From contig CM065378.1 in the NCBI GenBank assembly GCA_033060915.1, positions 34,171,501 to 34,235,500 of the forward strand: 64,000 nucleotides of DNA, read 5' to 3'. Both the position numbers and the translations under genes were made by a program. Shown here one piece after another: positions 34,801-47,833 of the stretch (positions within the stretch are counted from its first letter, which is position 1; each line of letters opens with the position of its first letter). Under the pieces are notes generated by a model that was not told where the DNA came from, did not search any database, and worked only from the letters and a program-made list of their open reading frames with translations. This DNA is from Euryodendron excelsum (Eukaryota; Streptophyta; Magnoliopsida; Ericales; Pentaphylacaceae).

Positions 34801-37054
34801 GGACATTGTCTTGAAAAGTGAGTTATGCGATTTGCCAGAAGGCAAGAATAGCATTTTGGCCACTTTGAACTGGAGTTATAACGATTTGCCAAGTCATTTG
34901 AAGCTGTGCTTTGGCTATTGCTCACTCTTTCCTAGAGATCATGTATATGAGAAGGAGAGTTTAATTCAGTTATGGATGGGAGAGGGGTTTCTTCAGCCTA
35001 GAGGACTGAAACAAATGGAAGATGTTGGCCGTGATCATTTCCAGCAGCTTCTGTTAAGGTCATTCTTTTATTTCTCTCACAATGATCCTTTGGATGGTCA
35101 ACCAAAGTACAAAATGCATGGTCTTATTCATGATTTGTCACGATCTGTCACTCGAGGTGAATATTGTGCAACAAGCAGCAGTAAGGTGTGCCTCATCCCC
35201 AGAAAAGCTCGGCATGTCTCCTTGCACTGTGATAATGCAGAGCCAATAGATTTTGAAATCTTCAACGGATGCAAAACTCTGCGTACTTTGCTGTTTTTGG
35301 GTGGATACAGATACCAAATTAAGCAAATTCCACAGGACTTATTCCTTCAATTGAAATGGTTACGCGAGTTAGATCTCAGTCATACTAGCATTACTGAGTT
35401 AGCAGATACAATTGGAGAGCTAAAGCATTTGAGGTATCTGGATCTATCATGGAGCCGTATAAGGAGGCTGCCTGAATCTACAAGTAGCCTATGCAATCTA
35501 CAGACTCTAAATTTGATAAAATGCCTTGAGCTTCAAGCACTTCCAAAGAACATGAGCAACCTAGTGAACCTACGCCATCTCAATATTTCCTTCAGCACAG
35601 CTTTGCTGAAGATCCTCCCCTTTGCTGATAGAAGACTTCTTGACTTGCCAAAATGCATCAAGAACCTTATCAATCTTCGCGATATTGATACTTCTTTTAG
35701 CATGAGTTTGCAGACCATTCTTCCCTTTGCTGAAAGAGAATCTTATTCAAATTCCCTCTCTCGATTAATTTCCACTCCACCAGGGCTGGGGAAACTGACA
35801 AGTCTCCAAACGTTGTCCAATTTTGTTGTAACCAAGAGGAGTGGATGCGGAGTTGAGGAGTTAAAGAGCATGGCAGCTCTCAAAGGATCAATTTGTATTT
35901 CGAAGCTGGAGAATGTGACATGTGCGGCAAAGGCCAAGGAGGCTGATTTGAAGAGCAAGCATCATCTGCACGAGTTGACGTTGCGATGGAGTGAAGAAGA
36001 TATCTTGAGTTTGCGGAATGAGGTAAATGAAGAAGAGATAATAGAGTCTCTTCATCCAAACAAAAATACCAAAGTTTTAAGGATTGAAAATTTTGGTGGT
36101 ACAAGATTCCCAAGTTGGATAGAGAATGGTTCACTCACTAATTTGGTTTCCATTTGCATCATTAATTGTCAAAAGTGCAATACCCTCCCTCCATTGTGGC
36201 AGCTTCCATTCCTGAAAGACCTCAAAATCCATGGAATTCATCGTCTGGGACATATAGGGCGCGAGTTTTATGGGGATGGTGGAGTTGGATTCCCATCACT
36301 TGAAAGGCTGGAAATGAAGGACATGCCTAATCTGGAGTACTGGGCTGGAGCTGAGGCAGGTGAAATCCATTGTCTTCAAGAACTTACCATCTGGGATTGT
36401 CCAAAGATGATCGAGATGCCAAACCTCCCGTCTGCGCTTACAACATTAGAAATAGTTAACTGTAGGGGGTTTAAATCTTTTCCAATGCTTCGTTCTATTA
36501 AAAACTTGGTGTTTGGCCAATGTGATGAGGTGATTCTGAATTCACTGACTTGCTTCACAGTTATTTCCTCTTTAACTATTTCTACATTTACCAAGCTAAG
36601 AAATCTTCCTGGTGGCCTACTCCAAAACCTAACATCACTTAGAGAGCTTAAATTTATCGACTGTGATGAGCTCACCTTTTTGAGTCGGGATGGAAGTTTG
36701 GGAGAGCTCAGTTCGCTTGAATATTTGGAAATGTGCTGCTGTCCCCAGTTTAAGTCCTTGAAGGATGAGTATTTGCCCTCCACGCTGAAATCATTGCGTA
36801 TTGTATCATGTCCGTGTTTGACATCTCTACCCGATGAGATGCAACACCTCAGTGCCCTCCAGCTTTTGGAAGTATGGAATTGCCCACAGCTCTGTAAGTT
36901 GCCCGAAAGAGAGATGCCAGCTGCACTTCAACTTTTCTGGGTAAGGAGATGTCCTGCTTTGAAGGAACGGTGTCAAGACGAAGGGGAAGATTGGCCGAAA
37001 ATATCCCATATTTCCAACATAAGGATTGATTTGGAATGGATTCAACAGAGCTGA
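31847..37054 (+). CDS. CC-NBS-LRR disease-resistance-type protein (CNL)
   Basis: Intracellular immune receptor: a nucleotide switch (NB-ARC) flanked by a coiled coil and ligand/guard-sensing LRRs. Two coding exons, 31847-32125 and 33944-37054 (TGA), give 1129 residues. The coiled coil (1-120) has the EDVID-like DVAYDADNIVDE. NB-ARC: VFGR near 160, P-loop GIGGLGKTT at 191-199, kinase-2 YLLVLDDVW at 265-273 (Trp typical of CNLs), RNBS-B GSKIVVTTRS near 293, GLPLAIKALGS near 358, RNBS-D CFGYCSLFPRD. The MHD position reads KMHGLIHDL (484-486), with Gly for Asp. LRRs run from about 515 to the end. Within them, ILPFADR and ILPFAER mark a duplicated repeat (about 35580-35735). The transcript may continue to a 3'-UTR exon near 37200-37320. 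A CT-rich leader precedes the ATG. The frame is intact; a partial copy lies at 25617-26541. Confidence 0.95.
32255..33300. repeat. Tandem duplication of about 0.5 kb in the NLR intron
   Basis: Two collinear units (about 32257-32796 and 32797-33289) share, in order, GGTATGGTTGTGT-like starts, TTGACTGRAAATT, TTTGGCCTGTGTTTGTTT, AACTCAAGCTAGG, TTTTCTTAGTCGAT, AAAGGGACTTTTA and AACCTAATTWAGTCAATTTC. A third start, GGGTATGGTTGT, is seen at about 33291. The remaining intron (33300-33943) contains the segment copied at 25617-25948. Confidence 0.85.
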
Positions 37055-37558
37055 ATATGTTATCATCGTTTTTCGTATCATGAAAGAAAAGAGTCGACTA
37101 TTTAGGTATGGAATGCTCTTTTTTTTTTTATCTTTTTTTTAATCCTTTTTTATTTTTTATTTTGTGGAGTGTCAAAACCAAAGTCTATTACTGTTCTTGT
37201 TTATTAGATGGAAAGGAGCTTTTGGATCCTGCTGTTGGGCAGTATGTGGAACCGCCACTGCTGGAGGGAAGATGTTACAGTTATTGCAGGTTGAATTTGA
37301 AGCATGAAGCTTGATTCCAAAGGTAAATATTTCCTATGAAGTTATTTATTGACATATAATTGTTTTTTATCAAAAAGTTTAAAGACGCAAAAACACAGAA
37401 GACAAATACATTTTTTTTTTTTTTTTGGGTAACATTTGATTAGTAAAGTCTGCAATCTTATTACCATTTCTGTCGTAGATACAACATAGTAATACTCTCC
37501 TTTGTACTCCCCACTCTCCAGACGTGTGCACACTGACCCGGAGGGGCAGGTCATTCTG

Positions 37559-37589
<31 letters not shown>

Positions 37590-38515
37590 GGGGGACCGAT
37601 GAGTTATATTTCATCCTGCCCGGGAGTAACCCAGTGCAACAGGAGTGTAACTTGGAATGAGTTGTAAACTCGAACATCCTAAGTCATGCAAGAAGCACAA
37701 CAACAGCATGTCTTAAAGAAGGAAATTTCACATACATGTCACGTGGACGAGTCTTTGTTCATCATATTTGGCATCTAATCCAAGACTATGTAAACTTTTT
37801 TTTTTTTTGGTTTGTGCTTAATATTTGGGATAATACATTGTACTCATGTGCAGTACAAAAGCACATCAAGCTGTCCTCTTGGCTTGTTCACACCTAGTAG
37901 GATCGATTATTGCAACTTCGAGTATGGTAAAGATAATAATTGTAGAAAAAAAAAATCCAGTGACAAGTAGCATCTTCGTTTTTAAGTACTAATCTTAATT
38001 GTAGTAATGAGCCTCCCAATAAAGAAATGCACCGCACATAGGTTTATTTGTCATTGCATTATGATTTTTACACTCTGTGTACTGAAAAGAGTGAATGAAG
38101 TGGAAATCTAAATAATAGAAGCCAACACCCATAGACAAAAAGATGGTTACATAATTCCTATTTTTCGATAACTTCACAGTTTCTTGCTAACCAAAATTTG
38201 CACTTGTGCTTTATGTAGCTTTTTTTATTTTTAATGGGTGGCAAGCAGTCACTCATTAAAAATGTCTTTTTACATGTATGTGTCTCTACATGTATGGAAG
38301 TGGGGAGAAAAAAGGGGGGGAAAAGGTGGAGGAAGAAGAAGAAGAAGAGGAAATCAGAATGCACTAAAAGACATCCTTAATGAATCAAATATATAAAAAT
38401 CCTGACATTGTAAGAACTATTGGAGAAATTAAGAAGGAAAAAATACAGAAAAATGAAAATACACACATGTATATATAAACTTTGAAATGCTACAGCACAA
38501 GGCTACAAGAACCTG
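37055..38515. other. Convergent intergenic region between NLR and MYB3R
   Basis: It holds the NLR 3' UTR (possibly with an intron from about 37105 to 37207), a (CT)n tract at 37558-37586, several T-runs, a (GAA)n stretch near 38330, and the MYB3R 3' UTR at the right end. No gene is supported. Confidence 0.5.
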
Positions 38516-41500
38516 CTACCTGCAACCCTTCAACAGATAGGAAGAGGGACTTGAGAAACTTATGGCTGCTGAAATTTTCCCACTTTCTTTTTCTTTCCCA
38601 GGTGTTCCACATTCACTGAAATCTAGTACACGCCGTTCCGTCTGCAAAAGTTCCAGAAGGAAAAAAAATATCATCAAAAGGGTAGAAGACAGTAGTTGTG
38701 TTTGACAGTTTAGCCAAGTTCTACAAGTTAGGTGAACTTTTCTGAAGATCTACAGATTTCTCACAAAGATCCTAAACCCAGGTTTCTTTTCTCCAGCTTC
38801 AGTAATCGTGTTCTCTTTATCAGGAGAACATGCTACTCCACTCGGATTTTTACAATCTTCTTATATGAAGTGAATGGACAAATGTATCTCAAGACATCAG
38901 TGACAAGAATCCATCATAAGATGCATCATCTAGAGAGGTTCTACAATATCCAGTCAATGCATAGACATCATCTTCAAACTGGAAATCTGTTTAGTAGGCT
39001 AAAGGTTTAAGGGTTTGTAAGGAGAGAAGAGGAGAATCCCTCCTGTTCTATAAAACTAGTCTTCAATAATCAATGAATGACAAAAAATAGAACTCACAGG
39101 TCCTGAAATTGGCTACAGATCAAAATTTGTTAGCCACCCTAACAGAAAACCACTCAAGTCAGAAGACCTGACTAATAATCAATGTTACATGGGAAGTCCT
39201 TTTACGATGTAAAATAGTTTACTTGCATGAGACAGTCTTGAATTTCTAATTTTCATCACTCACCCAACTTCTGCAAAAGTTAAATTCTATGATGGATCTA
39301 GATTTTTTTTCATCACCACTTCTTTAGTAAGCATTGAAGCTGTACTAGTGCCAGAAATAAGAGTCAATTGCACCTGGTGGAAAAAAGAAAATCTTTAAAA
39401 TAGTGCAAACTCATACCGAGACATTTGAAGCCAAAAGTGAATCGTTCTCTGGCTGACTTTTTAGAACACAATTCTCCGGATCTGCTTTCTGGTTGCTGGA
39501 GCATCTTTCCTTTATTATTGTTTCAGGTGTTTCATCTCCCAAAACCTCTTGGGCATCAGCAAATGCAGCTGCCGTATGCTCACTTAACTGTTTCATTAGC
39601 CCAATGGCATCATAACTTCTATCCCCAGGGCTCATAAGGTAACCAATATCCTGCATGAGTTCCATGCAAAATGTAAGAAACAAGAAAAGGAAGAAAAGTA
39701 ATAAATCTACAGCATATCTATCAAATAACTACCAGGACTCCAGCTACCTCAATTGTAATATCTGTATCAACTCTTAGGCCTGGCAGAAAGGAGTTAATGA
39801 ACCAAGGAGATTTCCATGCAGACGGGGATTCGATACTTCTTTTGAAAGGAGTTTCACCAAATCTGAGAACAAAAATCATCAGCAAAGCAAACCAACCATT
39901 GGCAGCTTTTGATGCTATGATTGTATTTTAACACAAAATAGGACTCCCCAACCCAAAATTATGCAGACAAACTTACGCAGGAAAAGAATGAATACTAATA
40001 TGTGAGGAGAAGAAAAACTAACAAGACCTTACATGCTCAAATTTTCAACACCAGCATCGTTCCCAGATCTTCCAGCCATAATCTCGAGGGGATTTGATGC
40101 AGGAGCAGATTGTGCAGACATAGCTGCAACCAACCAACTTTTATCCTTCTTTCCGGAGACAGTAGGAGAGCTAACTATAGATGAACATGGATTCCCTGAT
40201 GAAGATTCTGAAAAAGCACCTTGATTTGATGTTGTTTCCAACCTTCTAGAACACTCATTTCCAAGAGTTCTATTAGTTGGCCCAAGGGACCTGTCTGACT
40301 TGATTTCGAAGCGATCCGGAGAAAAGAATAGCAGATCATTCATGTTATGTTCAACCAGGACTGCAGCAGGTTGTTGCACCTGAGAAAAAAAAATTAATAT
40401 AAGAGCTTCATCTAGCAGTTATTACCTAGACTAGGACTTAAGGAACTGATTGTTGCAAAAAGAAAATCAATTAGAATAAATTACTGTCCGGCAATCTATG
40501 CATCAAGAGAAGGAATTTCAAGATACTATCAAAGCAAAGGAAAATGCCGAGGAGGTCAAAAGTAGAAGCCAGTGCAGCAAAACATTCAAATCAAAAGACT
40601 AGCTGGCTGATATAGAAAAAGGATGATCCCTTTGATATGCAAAAGATACAATAAACTCACAGTTTGGGTTGCAGCATCTGAATTGCCACTAGTTTTAGCA
40701 TCAACACTGACAGTCCCTTGATTTATCTTGTTCTGGAAATTACTGCTATCAAACTCTTTCTCTGAAATCATCTTGTCCATTGTGCTATCTCTGGGCTCTT
40801 CTCTTCCCACTTCTAGAGCATGATTCAAATTTTCTTTATTAGAAGGGGAGTTTCCGGACTTCCCTTTCTGGTTTGTTGATGGAGACAGCAGAGGTGCTTT
40901 CTGGATCCCATTCTCATCAAACATAACATCTAGCCGAGAAAAATCTCTAGCCAAGCTGGAAAATGACTCCTGATTCATGTCCCTCTCAAGCTTTTTCTCA
41001 CTTCTCTTTTCTGACATAGGTGACACCAAATCACGGTTTCGTTTCTTCAATATCGATGGTGTGCATGTGAATGTTTTTGCAGCACTTTTCAGCACAGCAT
41101 CTGGACTATTATCCCGTGATGGCGAGTCCCATAACCTAAATGGAGTAAAACAGTTCATAGATGACAACATCAGTTGCCTGATACCAAGAGGACTATACTC
41201 TTGCTGCGTATCATTGCCAGATTGTACGAGATCACAACTGAAAAAAGGAATATCCAATCTTGGAAAACGTGGAGGCTCATAAAATAAAGCTCCTGTATCC
41301 TGCTGTTCAGTTGGCACAATTGGATTTTCATCCAGTGAAGAACAAGTTGGGATATTGTTTGATGGTCCTGAACTGAAACAATCAACTGGAACCGGTATTA
41401 AAGAATCATTTTCCTGAACTGGTTCATCTTGTGGACCCATATTCTCTGTACCATTATCACAAGGAGAATTAACAGGGTCATTGGTATAGTTAAAACAATC

Positions 41501-44500
41501 ATTTGAACTCTTCACAAGCTCCTCTTCTTGGTTTCCATGTGAGAGATCATTAAACTGATTGGGATCACTACCAAAGTATAGTGAACCATCATCAGGAGAA
41601 AGTTGTGAAGGAACAGAAAAAGGTTGAGAGCATGAAGTTCCTAACATGTCAGACCTCGGGGGATCAGGGATCTGATAGTTTGATGGTTGGTAAAGTAATG
41701 AATCCACGGATCCATTAAAGCCACTTATATTTGGGCATTTGGTAAGATTTTTAGAGGAAAAATGTCCATCCATCTCTGCCTCAGGGTATATCACCCTGCA
41801 ACATCCATCTTCAGATATCAACATGTGCTCTGGTTTATCAGATCCCAAGGCCATATTTCCCATGGAAGAATAAGCATTTAGACTCGCAGAATTTTGTGAT
41901 GGGAAAGGTATCACTTCCTGGTTTTCAATGCCACCTGTACAATGCATCAAGAACTCCGATGATTCCTGCCCCAAATCCAGTGAAGATATATTAGGCAACT
42001 CGTTTGAGTTAAGCTGCCAATCTTTACCCGCATAACATCCCCAGTCATGTGAGTAATTAATATTTTCAAGGAAGTTGGAAGAGCCACCCAATTCACAAGG
42101 TACTTCTGGCATGGAAAAAGCAACTCCTTGAAAAGCTGTGTCATAATTTTCAGAACATGATGTTGGACTGAAGCTAGGATCCTTTCCATGACTAGATTCT
42201 TCAGTCAGTCGGTATTCTTCTCTTGTATGTGCCACTGCATAGGGCATGTCACTTGTAGATTGAGAACAACCAACAACAGTTGAGCTTTGACTACATCCTG
42301 AAATTTCCTCTGCTTCTGTATCTTTGGGAAAACTATCATCTTCACTGCTCTGTTGCACTGTTGAAGAAGATGAAGGCATTGATTGGTTTGGGTGGCTGAC
42401 ATGAGGCAGCCCTTGGAACTGTGCAAGTAAGCCTGAAGCCAAGTATGAGTCTAATTTCTTCTTTACAGAACTGTTCCAATGATTTTTAATGGCATTGTCC
42501 GTCCTGATTAACATACAAGAACAAATATTTCAAAACTCATAATTGTAAACATGACTGTTGACATAAGATCGGACGTCCACACAATCTTGGTTGACAGAAG
42601 GCAGTAGAAAGCTTGAACACCAGCAAAGAAGCATACAGAAACAAACTAATACTTAGGAGATAAAAAGTTGCAAAAGAATTGAAGTAGACTAAGAGGAACA
42701 TGTGAAAGCTCTAAATTTGGTAAAAAAAATTTAAACATTGTTGGGTCGCCTTCAACTAACTTACGGATATACCTCCCAGGTAAGAATTTTGTCAACTCTG
42801 CCCACTTGTTCCCATAAATTTGATGGGCACGAATCAAAGCCATTTCCTCTTCTTGCGTCCAGGCCTCCTTGTTGATATTGGGATTAAGATGATTATGCCA
42901 CCTGGGAAAATTATCATTTCATGATAAGGGCAATGCATGATAGAGTTGCCATTGACTGTGGAAGAACTAATAAATTTGATTATTTAAACATATATGCATA
43001 CAATCAAGCTGCAGCCACTAGTTCAAAAGGTAGTCATTTGCATGACGATAAAATTAAACCATCATTCCCCTAACACAGATGAAAGCATTTAAAAAGAAAA
43101 AAGAGAAGGAAATTTAAGGGTATATGCTCTAGGTGAGCTATGGTAACTTCCACGCCATCATAAAATACAGTTTTTACATAACTATAGGACATCAAAATCC
43201 TTGGAAATGGACAAAACACAAACTTCACAATAACAAAATAAGCAGCAGCCTTCAGTGCTTTATAAACTAAAACTAAAGCATCTGCTACTAGGAACAGTGA
43301 TTTATGGGCCTATTGACTTGGGGAAGGGGAGGTGGGATGGGGGCATTTGCCTAGGCAATCATCAAACTGGTGGGAATAATTAGAGTTAGGTTCTGAATCA
43401 AATAAACCATAAATAAAGAATTTCCCAAGACATCAAGCCATGTACATGAAGGAGAATACAGTATAGAATATTGAGAAAGTTTCAAAAAAAAAAAAAGAAG
43501 AGCAAATCTCGTACATTGCAATCGTTTATTGACCCTTCTGAAAGTGCTTTTACATTTAAAACACAGAGACATGAACACAAGAGGGCGGAATAGAGAATCC
43601 TCAAATTAACGAGTAGAAGGTCTCCAACTTTACCTTTCCCGACACTGCTTTCCAATACGTCCAGGTAAATGTTGAGCAATGGTAGACCATTTTTTTGGCC
43701 CATACTTATGCACCAATTCAATTATTATTTCATCCTCCTGTACAGACGTTATGAGAGAAATTAATTTGGTCAAATTAAAATTTCTGAAAAAGAATATTAG
43801 TAAATTCATAACTTATTGAGAGTGAATTTGACAGACAAGCAAGGAATAACCATGATGCCTCACACCTCTTTAGACCAAGGACCTTTGACAAGTTCCGGAT
43901 TCAAAACTTTCTGCCACCTGTGTAAGCACTGTACATCTGTCCGGTCCTTGAAACATTCCGCTACACAAAGCACAATTATACAATAACTACGACTTGTATG
44001 TCTATGATGTACAACACATACATGTGAGGTCAGACATAGTACGTAACCATTAGAGAACAAAATGAGAAAATTTTGCTGAGATATTTCATACAAGTGTTAG
44101 GTCTTTGAAAAAAGGAAAACCAAAAGAAGGGGAAAAAACAGAAGAAGAAAAGCTGTGGAAGAACTAGTCCTAGATAAAAAGGGTGTGCAAGTGGCAAAAA
44201 TAAAATCCATATACCAGGACTGAAATATTCAAATAGCCCTCATTGTGTCAATTCAGTTTATTTATTTATGCCTAACATGTTCCAGCAAGAAAGAACCTTC
44301 AAGCACTTGCCTACAAAAATTAAGAAACTGCAGAATGCTCACAAAATAGAAGAATTGAAAATACAGCATAGAAAAGGTGAGGGCATGGAGGATATTATAA
44401 ATGAGCCTATGTTCATTTTGGTCAAACTTGTCTGGGACACTTCGTATGAAAGCATTTCGGAACTACTCTTTTGTATGTACCAAAAGGAACTTAAACTTGT

Positions 44501-47500
44501 CATATCTTTGAAGAAATAAAATCAATCATGCTGCCAAGGAAATTCGAGGTCACTGCACTTATTTGTATTCCTGAGATGCATGGAAAAGCTAACAAAAATC
44601 AACTTAGCCAAATCCAACTGGTGGACCAAATCTCTAAGCGCTTGTACACTTTTCCTTAAAGGGGAAAAAATCCACCTTGCATTGTAGTGGTCTGTATGAA
44701 ATTAGGACCTAAATATCACAGAAGATTGTAATTAACTTATAATTGAATATATATACACATGAAGTTTCTTGCAAGGAGATGCAACACAATGACAGTTCCA
44801 AGTATCTATTTTGGTCATGTTATCACTCTGCATTGACCCATATCCACTGGATAATACACAGTCTTCTCCTAATGTTTAGAATAATTCCACTAGAATCAAC
44901 ACTTCTAATCTCTCAGTTGTATGTAGAATACTTGTTTACCATGAAGGAACTATCTCAATCATTACTTAACGTTCCTAGACAAGATTGATGGCTTCCTACA
45001 GATTAATAGAATGATAAAATACAAGGACAGTATGGTGTATATCCAACGGAAGACATCTAAGGACTTTCCAACCAAACAAGCATATTAGTCTGATCCACAC
45101 TGTTTGAAAAAAGGAAAAGGTCTAAACGTCAAAGGTTTTAAATCCTTTTATTTGTTGCCGTGTCTCTACTGTATTTGTGTCCTGACATATAAAAATTGTC
45201 GTGTCAATGTATCAATGTGACCGTGTTCTTAGCATAGAGCTCTATTTGATTGTAAAAAGAATGTTCGCCCTTTTATGAATACATTGCACTTAGTAGACAG
45301 GGGGGGCTCTTTGGTGCTTCCTACTGATTAATAGAATGATAAAATACAAGGACTAGTATGGTGTATTTCCAACGGAAGACATCTAAGGACTTTCCAACCA
45401 AACAAGCATATTAGTCTGATCCACACTGTTTGAAAAAGGAAAAGGTCTAAATGTCAAAGGTTTTAAATCCTTTTTGCTTCCCAATTTCAAAGAAAAGAAA
45501 GAAGGTCAACTTACAAGGTCACTTTTAGCACAACCGACAATGTTTTCAAAAATTTGAAACTTTTCAAACATAAATTTTTGGTGAAGAGCCCCCCCTGTCT
45601 ACTAAGTGCAATGTATTCATAAAAGGGCGAACATTCTTTTTACAATCAAATAGAGCTCTATGCTAAGAACACGGTCACATTGATACATTGACACGACAAT
45701 TTTTATATGTCAGGACACAAATACAGTAGAGACACGGCAACAAATAAATATGTATTTTTGTATATATATATATATTTATTTATATCGAAATGGTAAGAAA
45801 TTGTTGGAAAAGAAGTGTTGAACAAAAAGCCCTATATCTATTTTAAAAAGCTCTATTCCCAAAAAAAACTAGAAGTTTAGGCTTTAGAATTCCTAAAACT
45901 AAAAAGAAGATATTAGTAGGTATGGATCCACATTGTTTTTATTTTAATCATACGACTGAAGTAATTTTCTTCAAACTTACTATGTGTTTCATATGTATAT
46001 AAGCAATGTACATGTGTGTGAGGGTCCACAACATGTCCATTTTTAAAAGGATAGAAAATATAGTAAGACACATTTGGGCATGTGCCTAACAAGTGTTCGG
46101 GAGTGTCCGATAAGTGTTGGTTTTTGACATAGCTACAACAGCTTCTTAGAAGTGTTCGTGTTTCTTAATTTATATGCTTATAGAAACTAAAACTACGCTT
46201 TCCTGCTTGCATAAGGCAACTTGTTTCCAACACTAGTTGTGTCATTTTTTTTAATATTGCTTAAGTGGGAAAGCCTTTGTTATGGGCAAGAAACAAAATT
46301 TTCATTTGTTTCCTTTGAAATGACCAAAACATTTCCATTTCCTAAGGTACCAAAATAAAATATTAGTGGACCGAAGTTCCAATGTTTCTACTAAAACATA
46401 CCAAAACACACTGAAATGCACAAAACACTAGGAAACATGCCAAGACAATGAGTTGTTTCAATACGAATTTTACGATTTTGATCATTCCTAGCAACTCCTT
46501 TTTTATTATTACTATTACAATTACCATAATAATAAGTTATTTTAATCTAGGCCAATGTTTCCAAATACTTATTTGAAAACTAATGCATTAAAGAAATACA
46601 TAAACTCTCTGCTACCCGTGCAATTATATAATATCAACATTAGGTTAGTGTCATTTTATAAAAATATAACTTCTCTCAAACTAAGTTAATTAATTGGTTG
46701 ATGAAATACAACAAATTTATTATTTTTAACTATTTTTTTTGCATATTAGCACCTACTAATCAATTATCGTAGTTTTTTCTAATATAAATGACTGCATAAC
46801 CCTCAAACATGTTCAATTGTTAATTTGTTAGTTTAAAAAATACACATGGATGAACTTATATTCATGTTTCCTTATGTTTCCATTTTTCCTCCGTTTCCAT
46901 CATGCTTCCGAAACATTTCTGTTTACAAGCTAACCGAAACAGTGTATCGAAACGAAATTTTGATCCTTGGCTATGGGTGACGTTATTGCAAAGTTCAGAG
47001 AGTACTTGTGTATGTGGTGAAGTGAACTGGTATGAAAAAGCTGTCACAAATTTTGTTGTTCATTCCATCATCAACCCTATAAATATTTATGTGACAGCCC
47101 AAGAAAACACTCATTCCATCATTGACTTGAGTTTCAAATCATTCAGCTGCTTGGTTAAGTAGATTCATAGTTTTGTATTTATGTATGTAAAACCATTTCT
47201 ATCATTAAACTCGATGAAAAAAAAAAAGTGATAAAGTTTAAGGAAAGAATCCACTGCCAAGTACACATGAAGGAAGAAAATTACGTTCTCTCTTCTCACA
47301 AGAAAACCAGAAAAGTTGGATTATCTAATATATTTGGATTAGGAAAAGAATAGAATAAAAAACTAAGGAAAAAAAATAGGACACACACTCCAACCTATCT
47401 TAGTTTCATAAGATAATAATAGAGATAAAAACAGGGATTTCAAAAGATTACCTATTTTTTTCCAGTTTTTTCCTTTAAAGCGTTGAACAGCATTGCACAA

Positions 47501-47796
47501 AATCTCATCCTGAATGAAAAATCAAAATCCATCTCATTAGGAATATACACAAAGAAAATCAAAGTAGATACATTGATGGGTAGATCAGAGAAAACACCAT
47601 TTAATCTTAATTAACCAAAATCAAGTAAAAACAACCACAACTTTGATACATACTCCTGCTGCTAAAGAAGAAGAATAAGAAGCTACAAGCTGCATTCCTC
47701 CCAGATGGGCCAAAAAGAAAGTTAAGATTGTTAAAGAAAAGAATGACCTGAGTCCATGATAGGTGAGTCTTCCAATTACAGGCCAAAAGAAACATA

Positions 47797-47833
<37 letters not shown>

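Noticed and set aside
40977..41282. Open frames antisense to the large MYB3R exon
   Set aside because: They are shadows of a long real exon with strong codon constraint on the other strand.
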